Source: Candidatus Saccharimonadota bacterium (GTDB lineage: Bacteria; Patescibacteriota; Saccharimonadia; Saccharimonadales; Saccharimonadaceae). Taken from it: 13,370 bases of DNA. A program made the translations under genes and the position numbers. Positions 1 through 9,225 of this stretch are shown here, in pieces; position 1 is the first letter of the stretch; each line of letters starts with the position of its first letter. The notes under the pieces were generated by a model. The model saw only the letters and a list, made by a program, of their open reading frames with translations, was not told the DNA's origin and did no database searches. The DNA is taken from contig CAJPLU010000023.1 in assembly GCA_905371595.1 (NCBI GenBank), positions 1 through 13,370 of the forward strand, read 5' to 3'.

Positions 1-2234
1 TTAGCCACAAGCGTCGATTGAGCTCAATGGGGCCAGGCGGCTTGAGCCGCGAGCGTGCCGGCTTCGAGGTGCGCGATGCCCACCCGACACATTACGGACG
101 AATCTGCTCGGTCGAGACGCCAGAGGGCGCTAATATCGGTTTGGTGTTGAACCTGGCGACTTACGCGCGGATTAACGAATATGGCTTCATCGAGACACCA
201 TACCTCAAGGTTGTTGGCGGCCATGTTACCGACGAAGTTGTTTATCTCGATGCTTCCCAAGAAGTTAACGAAGTGATTGCCGACGCTGGCGTCAAGCTCG
301 ACGAGAATAACAACCTGAAAAGCCCGCGTGTTTCGGCCCGCAAGTTCTTGCAACCAGCTCGCGTCGATGCTTCGGAAGTGACGTTGATTGACGCTTCGCA
401 CAAACAAATCCTCGGCTCGACCGCTAGCCTGGTGCCATTCATCGAGAAAAACCGCGTCGACCGCGCTTTGACTGGCTCGAACATGCAACGCCAGGCAGTG
501 CCGCTATTGCAGCCGCAGTCGCCAACTGTCGGCACTGGCATCGAGGCTAATATTGCTCGCGATTCCAGCCAACTGGTTGTTGCTGAAGCTGATGGCGAAG
601 TTATCCGTGCTGATGGCGATAGCATTGAAGTCAAATACGCTGACGGCGTTAAAAAATACGACTTGATTCATTTCACCAAGAGCAACGATGATCGCTGTGT
701 CAACCAAAAGGTTCGAGTCCAGCGCGGCGAGCAAGTTACTAAGGGTGATATCTTGATCGAAGGTATGTCAATCGCTGACGGCGAATTGGCGCTCGGCAAA
801 GATTTGCTGGTAGCCTTCATGCCGTGGGGCGGCTACAATATGGAGGACGCTATCGTCATTAGCCGCCGCTTGGTCGAAGACGATACGCTGACCTCGGTCA
901 ATATCAAGGATTACTCGGTTGAAGTTCGCGAAACTAAGCTCGGTCCAGAGATTGTTACTCGCGATATCCCGAATGTGTCGGAAGACAGTTTGCGCCACCT
1001 CGATGAGGACGGTATCGTACAGGTTGGCTCTGAAGTGCGCGCTGGCGATGTCTTGGTTGGTAAGATTACGCCAAAGGGCGAGCAAGAACTTTCGAGCGAG
1101 GAGCGCTTACTACGGGCTATCTTCGGCGAAAAAGCCAAGGATGTACGCGATACTTCGCAGCGTATGAATAATGCTGGCGGCGGCAAAGTTGTTGGCGTCA
1201 AGATTTTCAGCCGCGAAAACGGCCACGAATTAAAGGCTGGCGTGCTAATGCAGATCCAGATTTACGTCGCACAACTACGCAAAATTAGTGTCGGCGACAA
1301 GATGGCGGGACGCCACGGCAACAAGGGCGTGGTAGCGCGTATTTTACCAGTCGAGGATATGCCATATTTAGCCGACGGTACGCCGGTAGATGTAGTGCTT
1401 AACCCGCTAGGCGTGCCGAGCCGCATGAACTTGGGCCAGCTGTTCGAGACGCATCTCGGCATGGCTGCCCGCGCTCTCGGCTACAAAGTCGCTACGCCGC
1501 CATTTAATGGTGTCAGCAATGAAACGATTGAGGAACAGCTCGAGAAAGCTGGCTTCGCCAAAGATGGTAAGAGCCAGCTCTTCGACGGCCGCAGCGGCGA
1601 AGCGTTTGAAGAGAGCACTACCGTCGGCGTCATGCACATGATTAAGCTGCACCACATGGTCAGCGACAAGATTCACGCCCGCTCGACTGGCCCGTACACT
1701 ATGGTTACCCAGCAGCCGCTCGGCGGCAAGGCGCAAAACGGCGGCCAGCGCTTCGGTGAGATGGAGGTTTGGGCGCTAGAAGCTTACGGTGCGGCAACTA
1801 CTTTGCAGGAAATGCTGACTATCAAGTCCGACGATGTTTACGGCCGTGCTAAAGCTTACGAGTCAATTATCAAGCATGACGTCATCACCGGCCCGAAGCT
1901 GCCAGAAAGCTTTAATGTTTTGGTGAAGGAACTGCAAGGTTTAGGGTTGCGCGTCGATCTGGTTGACGAACACACCAATAATATCGATGCCGAAAATCTC
2001 ATCGCTACTAGCGGCCCGGCCGACAAAACTGTGCCAGCGAGCGACGATAACAATGGCAGTGATAATTCCGACGACGATGACGAAGAAACTTACCTTGACG
2101 AATCTGACGATATCGGCAATATCGACGACGGCATGAGCGTGCGCGATATTGACGATGACGGCCAAATCTCGGAAGAGGAAGGCGATTACGATAATTACGA
2201 CGATACAAACGATAATGAAGAGGAGGAGGCGTAA
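1..2234 (+). CDS. rpoB: RNA polymerase beta subunit, 3' part (5' end outside window)
   Basis: Beta subunit of RNA polymerase; with beta' it forms the active-site cleft. The frame is open to the left edge (first full codon at 3), so the TTG at 18 is internal, not a start. The window opens on SHKRRLSSMGPGG, the end of rifampicin cluster I; His, Arg and Ser at E. coli positions 526, 529 and 531 are the wild-type residues, while 533 is Met instead of Leu. Further landmarks are ETPEGANIGL, MPWGGYNMEDA, GRHGNKGV, MNLGQLFETHLG and the C-terminal GQRFGEMEVWALEAYGAA segment that docks onto beta'. The family core ends near LRVDLVDE (about 1971). A low-complexity acidic tail follows, whose last 64 residues (2040-2231) contain 31 Asp/Glu and one Arg. 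The stop lies one base before the rpoC ATG, so the two genes are a translationally coupled operon. No large insertions like those of E. coli are seen. Identification is certain. Confidence 0.98.
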   Translation, partial: SHKRRLSSMGPGGLSRERAGFEVRDAHPTHYGRICSVETPEGANIGLVLNLATYARINEYGFIETPYLKVVGGHVTDEVVYLDASQEVNEVIADAGVKLDENNNLKSPRVSARKFLQPARVDASEVTLIDASHKQILGSTASLVPFIEKNRVDRALTGSNMQRQAVPLLQPQSPTVGTGIEANIARDSSQLVVAEADGEVIRADGDSIEVKYADGVKKYDLIHFTKSNDDRCVNQKVRVQRGEQVTKGDILIEGMSIADGELALGKDLLVAFMPWGGYNMEDAIVISRRLVEDDTLTSVNIKDYSVEVRETKLGPEIVTRDIPNVSEDSLRHLDEDGIVQVGSEVRAGDVLVGKITPKGEQELSSEERLLRAIFGEKAKDVRDTSQRMNNAGGGKVVGVKIFSRENGHELKAGVLMQIQIYVAQLRKISVGDKMAGRHGNKGVVARILPVEDMPYLADGTPVDVVLNPLGVPSRMNLGQLFETHLGMAARALGYKVATPPFNGVSNETIEEQLEKAGFAKDGKSQLFDGRSGEAFEESTTVGVMHMIKLHHMVSDKIHARSTGPYTMVTQQPLGGKAQNGGQRFGEMEVWALEAYGAATTLQEMLTIKSDDVYGRAKAYESIIKHDVITGPKLPESFNVLVKELQGLGLRVDLVDEHTNNIDAENLIATSGPADKTVPASDDNNGSDNSDDDDEETYLDESDDIGNIDDGMSVRDIDDDGQISEEEGDYDNYDDTNDNEEEEA
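2221..2229 (+). promoter_or_regulatory. Shine-Dalgarno of rpoC inside the rpoB 3' end
   Basis: The run AGGAGGAGG sits in the last codons of rpoB (they encode part of the acidic tail) and ends 6 nt before the ATG at 2236. It decides the rpoC start: an in-frame ATG at 2149 exists but would add low-complexity residues unlike the family and lies inside rpoB without such a site. Confidence 0.85.
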
Positions 2235-2235
2235 G

Positions 2236-6105
<3,870 letters not shown>

Positions 6106-6124
6106 GCAAAAACGCCTAAGTTAG

Positions 6125-6163
6125 AATAATTACCGCTCATATAGACGAGCGGTAATTATTTTT
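6125..6163 (+). terminator. Intrinsic terminator after rpoBC
   Basis: A perfect 14-bp inverted repeat (left arm 6125-6138, loop 6139-6146, right arm 6147-6160) with GCGG/CCGC in the middle is followed by TTT, and the right arm itself ends in TTATT. It ends the rpoBC unit. The T-rich side is on the + strand, but the AT-rich stem may also stop the convergent minus-strand gene that ends at 6225. A small extra hairpin (TAGGC/GCCTA, 6103-6118) overlaps the rpoC stop codon. Confidence 0.85.
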
Positions 6164-6224
6164 GCAGCTAATTTTTTGGCGCGCTGTATCTTTGCATATT
6201 CCAACAGCCAGAATAAGGCGAGAC

Positions 6225-7214
6225 CTAATCTCGTTTGCCAGAATACGTCACCGTATCTTTAGTACTGCCACCAATCGGCTGGCACTTTTGGTCAGCGTAA
6301 GCCATCCGTAATTCGCGGTTATTGTAAAGAGTGCAGGCGACCAGTATGTTGCGATTGCGATCTTGGAAATAATGCCACAAGCCGTCTGGCGTCTGATAGA
6401 ATAATCCTAGATTGTCAGGCGCAGTCATTCGCTGATACAACACTGTGCTGACTGGAATTTCTAGCAGCTGATAACCTTTTAGCGCGCCCTTGAACGGAGC
6501 TGGCTTACCGATGAAACCGTACTGTCCAGCAGCGCTCACGGCCGGGGTATAGACCGAAACGACCGGCTGCTGCGCTTCAGCGTATTCAGCGTAGACTTTA
6601 GTGTCAAGACAGCGAATCTCCATCCAATCGCCGAGCTTGTCACGCTGCGAAATATCGGTACTCAGCTGGCAAGTGACATCGTCGCGCGTGAAATCAGCTA
6701 AATAATTTGCTCTGTTGCCCTCCGAGAAGACCTTGCGGGTAAAACCATCGTAGTCCATATTTTTCTCGATTGATTCGCGCTGCGAAGTTGATTTATCCTT
6801 AGGAACGTAACCGGCCAAACTCTGAACTTGATCAAGGTCGGGCACCACGGTATAGAACCTCCTTCCTTTAACTTTCACCGGAGTGGTGATTGACGATTTG
6901 GCTTTTTCCTTGCCTTTGAAATAAACGTTGACATGCTTGATAGTTTCGGAAGCGGTCAAGTGAGCTACCTTGGTCTCGTCAGTTTTTTTCTTTTCATCTG
7001 TTTTGACTGTTGACGAGCGAGCGAGCGTCATTACCACGATCGCAACAACAATCACTAAAACGGCGGCAACACCAGCGCCAATCATAATCAGGCGGAATTT
7101 ACGGAATGGGTCGCGCGGCGGCCGGCGCTGCGGTTCTGGCACTAACGGATCAGGCCGCGGTGCCTGTTCAGGGTGGCCAGCGTATTGGATATCATTGTCA
7201 TTTAGCGGATTCAT
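6225..7214 (-). CDS. Single-pass membrane protein with extracytoplasmic four-cysteine domain, function unknown
   Basis: I do not recognise the family. The 329-residue protein has a proline- and arginine-rich cytoplasmic N-terminus (1-41), one strong hydrophobic segment (about 42-65, IGAGVAAVLVIVVAIVVM), a Lys/Asp/Glu/Thr-rich linker (66-85), and an extracytoplasmic domain to the end. The topology is signal-anchor with N-terminus inside, because basic residues precede the segment and there is no cleavage site. Four cysteines fall as two pairs, C182/C202 and C294/C311, which could form disulfides outside the cell. The C-terminal part (about 265-305, with DGLWHYFQDRNRNILVA) is rich in aromatic residues. 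It is convergent to rpoBC and divergent from the micro-protein at 7328. No Shine-Dalgarno precedes the ATG; a TATAAT lies 6 nt upstream, predicting a leaderless message. Codons include AGG/AGA, less common in the neighbouring core genes. Confidence 0.85.
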   Translation of the reverse strand: MNPLNDNDIQYAGHPEQAPRPDPLVPEPQRRPPRDPFRKFRLIMIGAGVAAVLVIVVAIVVMTLARSSTVKTDEKKKTDETKVAHLTASETIKHVNVYFKGKEKAKSSITTPVKVKGRRFYTVVPDLDQVQSLAGYVPKDKSTSQRESIEKNMDYDGFTRKVFSEGNRANYLADFTRDDVTCQLSTDISQRDKLGDWMEIRCLDTKVYAEYAEAQQPVVSVYTPAVSAAGQYGFIGKPAPFKGALKGYQLLEIPVSTVLYQRMTAPDNLGLFYQTPDGLWHYFQDRNRNILVACTLYNNRELRMAYADQKCQPIGGSTKDTVTYSGKRD

Positions 7215-7220
7215 ACGTTC

Positions 7221-7226
7221 ATTATA
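7221..7226 (-). promoter_or_regulatory. -10 element of the minus-strand membrane protein (leaderless)
   Basis: Read on the minus strand this is a perfect TATAAT, followed by 6 nt (GAACGT) and then the ATG at 7214. Transcription should begin at or within a base or two of the ATG. I see no good -35 box at 16-18 nt. Confidence 0.6.
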
Positions 7227-7291
7227 CTATATTGCTTGCGTTTTTAATGCGATAGCGATTCAAGTTTAGTACAAAAAATACGGCGAAAGTA

Positions 7292-7321
7292 TTGACATGT
7301 AGACGATCTTAATTAAACAAT
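7292..7321 (+). promoter_or_regulatory. Promoter of the 45-residue membrane micro-protein
   Basis: A perfect -35 TTGACA (7292-7297), an 18-nt spacer and a weaker -10 AACAAT (7316-7321, four of six matches). The ATG follows the -10 after 6 nt, again predicting a leaderless transcript. The -10 is the weak point of this call. Confidence 0.45.
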
Positions 7322-7327
7322 ATAGCT

Positions 7328-7465
7328 ATGAGTAAAGAAATCATCATAACCTATATCACTGTATCTATACCGTATATAGTAATAATTGCAACCGTAGTAG
7401 CCGCTATCGCTTTGATTCGATGGTTTATCCGAAACGACAAGAAATCAAGCAACGACGACAAATAA
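7328..7465 (+). CDS. 45-residue single-pass membrane micro-protein
   Basis: Small ORF, 45 codons plus TAA. The product begins MSKEIIITYITVSIPY, has one continuous hydrophobic helix (about residues 5-30, ending AAIALIRW) and a short charged tail (RNDKKSSNDDK). This is the layout of a real single-pass micro-protein: hydrophobic core, then a basic stop-transfer patch (RWFIRNDKK) that would place the C-terminus in the cytoplasm. A TTGACA -35 box lies upstream and a possible terminator downstream (7537-7571). No Shine-Dalgarno is present, in keeping with a leaderless start. It is divergent from the membrane protein at 7214. Function unknown; it could be a regulator of a neighbouring membrane protein or a toxin-like peptide, but nothing in the sequence decides this. 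Confidence 0.55.
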   Translation: MSKEIIITYITVSIPYIVIIATVVAAIALIRWFIRNDKKSSNDDK

Positions 7466-7536
7466 CTCTTGCTATCATTTGTTTCAATTCCTAGTTGTAA
7501 ATATAGAGCTAAGTTTATCCGCAGCTGCAAACATCG

Positions 7537-7571
7537 CAAACAGGCGAAAATGCTTGTTTGTCGTTATTTTT
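7537..7571 (+). terminator. Possible terminator after the micro-protein gene
   Basis: A nine-pair stem (CAAACAGGC 7537-7545 with GCTTGTTTG 7552-7560, one G-U pair, six-base loop GAAAAT) is followed after six bases by TTTTT, with another T run at 7575-7580. The gap between stem and T tract makes it less than ideal. Confidence 0.45.
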
Positions 7572-7611
7572 GCGCTTTTTTGCATAAAATTCAATAAAAT
7601 TGCCTGATACA

Positions 7612-7640
7612 TTGACTTACACATTCATATGTGATATATA
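7612..7640 (+). promoter_or_regulatory. Promoter upstream of the protease gene
   Basis: -35 TTGACT (7612-7617), 17-nt spacer, -10 TATATA (7635-7640). Predicted start near 7647, giving a 5' leader of about 95 nt or more before the protease start codon. The -10 lies inside a perfect palindrome (7632-7645), and the spacer holds a second dyad (CACAT 7620-7624 with ATGTG 7629-7633), so repressor control is possible. Confidence 0.5.
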
Positions 7641-7645
7641 TATCA
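7632..7645. repeat. 14-bp perfect palindrome over the -10 box
   Basis: TGATATATATATCA is its own reverse complement and covers the -10 of the protease promoter. It may be an operator half-site pair or simply an AT-rich promoter melting region. Confidence 0.4.
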
Positions 7646-7726
7646 GCTTTCATTGACAGGGAGTAGATTCTTGTATGAAAGCGCACTTTGACAAGCCGAC
7701 CAACCTTTGAAAGAGGTGTCCATTTC

Positions 7727-7832
7727 GTGCACTCGGAACTTATGATAGTGCATCGACCCCGAAAGGGGGTCATGGCATGGCTCTTCAGAAGAGCTATGCC
7801 CCGAGACACTAGGCCAACTTTTGTTTGGCCTA
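7727..7832 (+). other. Four adjacent RNA hairpins overlapping the start of the protease gene
   Basis: Four stem-loops follow each other almost without gaps. Hairpin 1: GTGCACT 7727-7733 with AGTGCAT 7747-7753 (one G-U). Hairpin 2: GACCCC 7755-7760 with GGGGTC 7766-7771, alternatively CCCC closed by a GAAA tetraloop. Hairpin 3: 12 pairs, 7774-7785 with 7789-7800 (one G-U, loop CAG). Hairpin 4: TAGGCCAA 7810-7817 with TTGGCCTA 7825-7832. Such density is unusual for coding sequence and suggests a structured leader or an independent RNA. The candidate starts ATG 7742 (loop of hairpin 1), 7772 (between hairpins 2 and 3) and 7796 (in hairpin 3) all lie inside. A G-run that could act as Shine-Dalgarno is buried in hairpin 2, so translational control by folding is plausible. 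Confidence 0.6.
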
Positions 7833-8467
7833 ATCTGGCCCGCGCAATCGGAGATGCCAGATACTTTGATCAGCGATGGCTCACCGCTATCGCAACAGTA
7901 TTGATTATCGTGACAATCGCCACGATAAAAGTGCTACTGATGATTCCGGGGCTTGATAGCTCCGTAGTCGAGCTGCTGACTAGTATCTTTGAGACGTTCC
8001 TCCCCGCGAGATGGGCAACAGGGGCTGCCTGGTTTGTTGGTGCAGCGGGAGTTTTCCTCATAGGAGACTTCACGAACTACACGTCATCGCAGAGATCTCT
8101 TCACAATGCTAAAGCTACCAGATGCGAGGCATACAACATGCTATTGCTCTTCGCGCTACTAGAGGAGCAAGCTTTTCGCTCCGGGAGCGAAAAGTGGAGC
8201 TGGCGCGAACGAGCACGCGCTAGTGTGTGCTTTGGACTCCTGCACATCACAAACATCTGGTACAGCCTGGCGGCAGGGGTCGCCCTGTCCGCGACTGGCT
8301 TCGGTTTTTTGCTGGTGTATTTGTGGTACTATCGCAAATACCGTAGCCAGGTTGTCGCTACAGCGGCAGCTACGACGTTGCATACGTTGTACAACGTCAT
8401 AGCATTGAGTCTCATTGCTGTCGCAGCAGTAGCCTACTTGGTGATCAATATCGCCAAGATGCTGTAG
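7742..8467 (+). CDS. CPBP-family (CAAX/Abi-type) glutamic intramembrane protease
   Basis: Multi-pass membrane protein, 241 residues from the ATG at 7742. The three signature motifs of the CPBP/Rce1 glutamic protease superfamily are all present: EEQAFR (141-146, EExxxR with catalytic Glu), FGLLH (164-168, FxxxH) and HTLYN (214-218, HxxxN). Hydrophobic segments lie at about 47-68, 92-109, 131-141, 172-194 and 205-236. Known members cleave prenylated proteins, process or give immunity to bacteriocins, or act in regulated proteolysis; the substrate here is unknown. The start is uncertain: the frame opens upstream at a TTG (7688), and ATGs at 7742, 7772 and 7796 all lie within RNA hairpins with only weak Shine-Dalgarno matches. 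About seven of some eighteen Arg codons are AGA/AGG, which the core genes nearly avoid, suggesting later acquisition. A hammerhead ribozyme lies in its 3' untranslated region. Confidence 0.85.
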   Translation: MIVHRPRKGVMAWLFRRAMPRDTRPTFVWPNLARAIGDARYFDQRWLTAIATVLIIVTIATIKVLLMIPGLDSSVVELLTSIFETFLPARWATGAAWFVGAAGVFLIGDFTNYTSSQRSLHNAKATRCEAYNMLLLFALLEEQAFRSGSEKWSWRERARASVCFGLLHITNIWYSLAAGVALSATGFGFLLVYLWYYRKYRSQVVATAAATTLHTLYNVIALSLIAVAAVAYLVINIAKML

Positions 8468-8481
8468 CGATACCAGTCTCC

Positions 8482-8520
8482 AGCGAACCTCTGTCAAAGT
8501 CTCTGCTTGTCATGTTCGCT
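8482..8520 (+). promoter_or_regulatory. Alternative stem that would block the hammerhead ribozyme
   Basis: AGCGAAC at 8482-8488 is an exact copy of the 3' strand of ribozyme stem III (8562-8568) and is complementary to its 5' strand GTTCGCT (8514-8520). Transcribed first, it could pair with the cleavage strand across a 25-nt loop and compete with folding of the ribozyme. Confidence 0.45.
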
Positions 8521-8568
8521 CCATAGATGCGTATCTATGCTGATGAGTCGGAAACGACGAAAGCGAAC
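8514..8568 (+). ncRNA. Hammerhead ribozyme, type III topology
   Basis: All core elements are present and in order. Stem III: GTTCGCT (8514-8520) with AGCGAAC (8562-8568), seven pairs including the conserved U16.1-A15.1. Cleavage position 17 is C8521, in the permitted triplet CUC. Stem I: CATAGAT (8522-8528), loop GCGT, ATCTATG (8533-8539). Catalytic box CTGATGA at 8540-8546. Stem II: GTCG (8547-8550), GAAA tetraloop, CGAC (8555-8558), with the favoured G10.1-C11.1 pair. Then GAAA at 8559-8562. Stems I and II are closed by loops and stem III is open, which defines type III. Predicted self-cleavage is after C8521, 54 nt beyond the protease stop codon, in the 3' untranslated region of that mRNA. 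The small loops leave the usual loop-loop contact unclear, so the rate inside the cell is open. Confidence 0.9.
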
Positions 8569-8609
8569 TTTTATCCAAACATCACCAGTTGAGTTCATTC
8601 CTGACTCCG

Positions 8610-8640
8610 TCGTCCAGAAGACGAGCAAACCTTGCTTTTT
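8610..8640 (+). terminator. Tandem small hairpins with T run, ending the protease/ribozyme transcript
   Basis: TCGTC (8610-8614) pairs with GACGA (8620-8624), and AGCAA (8624-8628) with TTGCT (8632-8636), followed by TTTT (8637-8640). The second stem is only five pairs, so this is a weak terminator. It overlaps the -35 region of the rpsL promoter. Confidence 0.45.
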
Positions 8641-8660
8641 AATAGGTTTTTTGCTATAAT
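8632..8660 (+). promoter_or_regulatory. rpsL-rpsG promoter, extended -10 type
   Basis: Perfect -10 TATAAT at 8655-8660 preceded by TGC, i.e. an extended -10 (TGn). At 17 nt upstream lies TTGCTT (8632-8637), a partial -35. Predicted start near 8667. Confidence 0.75.
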
Positions 8661-8666
8661 AGAATA

Positions 8667-8797
8667 TAGAGTTTCTCTCGGGTGAAGCGGGGTTATCGGT
8701 GTGATAAAGCCGTGGCTCTCGAGATGCAGGCGGATGTTTGCTGCATTGCCGCTTGCGCCATGAGCCTTTAGCAAGCTCGTTTATTATCATCGTAATT
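8667..8797 (+). promoter_or_regulatory. Structured 5' leader of the rpsL-rpsG mRNA
   Basis: About 140 nt lie between the predicted transcription start and the rpsL ATG and hold no gene. Three stems can be drawn. The first is a closed domain, TCTCG 8676-8680 with CGAGA 8720-8724, enclosing TTATC 8693-8697 with GATAA 8703-8707. The second is GCAGGCGG 8726-8733 with CCGCTTGC 8749-8756, extended by ATG 8734-8736 with CAT 8744-8746. The third is GAGC 8762-8765 with GCTC 8775-8778. The Shine-Dalgarno AGGAGA (8798-8803) lies just beyond. It may be a ribosomal-protein autoregulation site (S7 regulates the str operon in E. coli), but no known leader family is recognised. Confidence 0.5.
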
Positions 8798-8809
8798 AGG
8801 AGAAGTTGA

Positions 8810-9223
8810 ATGCCAACTATCAATCAGCTGGTACGCAAACCTCGCCAGACGGCTAGCAAAAAGTCGAAGTCGCCGGCGCTAGGCCGTATCCACAATGCCC
8901 TCAAGGTGCGCTATTACAACCAGAACGCGCCGCTCAAACGTGGCGTTTGCGTCAAAGTTACCACCAAAACGCCAAAGAAGCCGAACTCGGCGCTGCGCAA
9001 AGTCGCCCGCGTCCGCCTGACTAACGGCCACGAGGTTTGGGCTTATATCGGCGGCGAAGGCCACAACTTGCAAGAACACGCCGTGGTGCTAGTTCGCGGC
9101 GGCCGCGTACCAGACTTGCCAGGTGTGCGCTATCATGTCGTTCGCGGTGCGCTTGACTTGCAAGGCGTATCCAAACGCAAACAAGGCCGTAGTAAATACG
9201 GCACCAAGAAGGAGGATAAGTAA
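8810..9223 (+). CDS. rpsL: 30S ribosomal protein S12
   Basis: Decoding-centre protein of the 30S subunit, 137 residues. Start supported by AGGAGA with 6-nt spacing and by the family N-terminus MPTINQLVRK. The core motifs TPKKPNSALRKVARVRL, GGEGHNLQEHAVVLVRGG and GVRYHVVRGALD are intact, including the Lys pair of the streptomycin loop (E. coli Lys42/43). Two oddities. Between SPAL and RGVC there is a segment about 13 residues longer than in E. coli, with RIHNALKVRYYNQ (residues 26-38). The conserved Lys87 of E. coli (GGRVKDLPG) is Pro101 here (GGRVPDLPG), a site where substitutions alter streptomycin response and accuracy; the neighbouring Asp is kept. First gene of a two-gene operon with rpsG, two bases apart. 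Confidence 0.98.
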   Translation: MPTINQLVRKPRQTASKKSKSPALGRIHNALKVRYYNQNAPLKRGVCVKVTTKTPKKPNSALRKVARVRLTNGHEVWAYIGGEGHNLQEHAVVLVRGGRVPDLPGVRYHVVRGALDLQGVSKRKQGRSKYGTKKEDK

Positions 9224-9225
9224 TC

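Noticed and set aside
1..2234. Rifampicin-resistance change in RpoB
   Set aside because: Only the end of cluster I is visible; His526, Arg529 and Ser531 equivalents are wild type. Met at 533 alone is not enough to claim resistance.
2149..2235. Upstream ATG at 2149 as rpoC start
   Set aside because: It lies inside rpoB in another frame, would add a low-complexity Lys/Arg/Thr stretch unlike RpoC, and lacks the strong Shine-Dalgarno that precedes 2236.
7351..7539. Minus-strand ORF of 62 codons
   Set aside because: Antisense to the micro-protein, which has a promoter and a sensible membrane layout; no promoter seen for the antisense frame.
7688..7741. TTG at 7688 as protease start
   Set aside because: Rare start codon with no ribosome-binding site; the added residues look like translated hairpin sequence. 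ATG 7742 is preferred but not proven.
7466..8513. A second hammerhead upstream that would release a circular RNA
   Set aside because: I looked for another CTGANGA plus GAAA core around the protease gene and found none with matching stems.
8494..8823. Minus-strand ORF of 109 codons across the protease-rpsL gap
   Set aside because: It covers the ribozyme, terminator, rpsL promoter and leader; no recognisable protein features.
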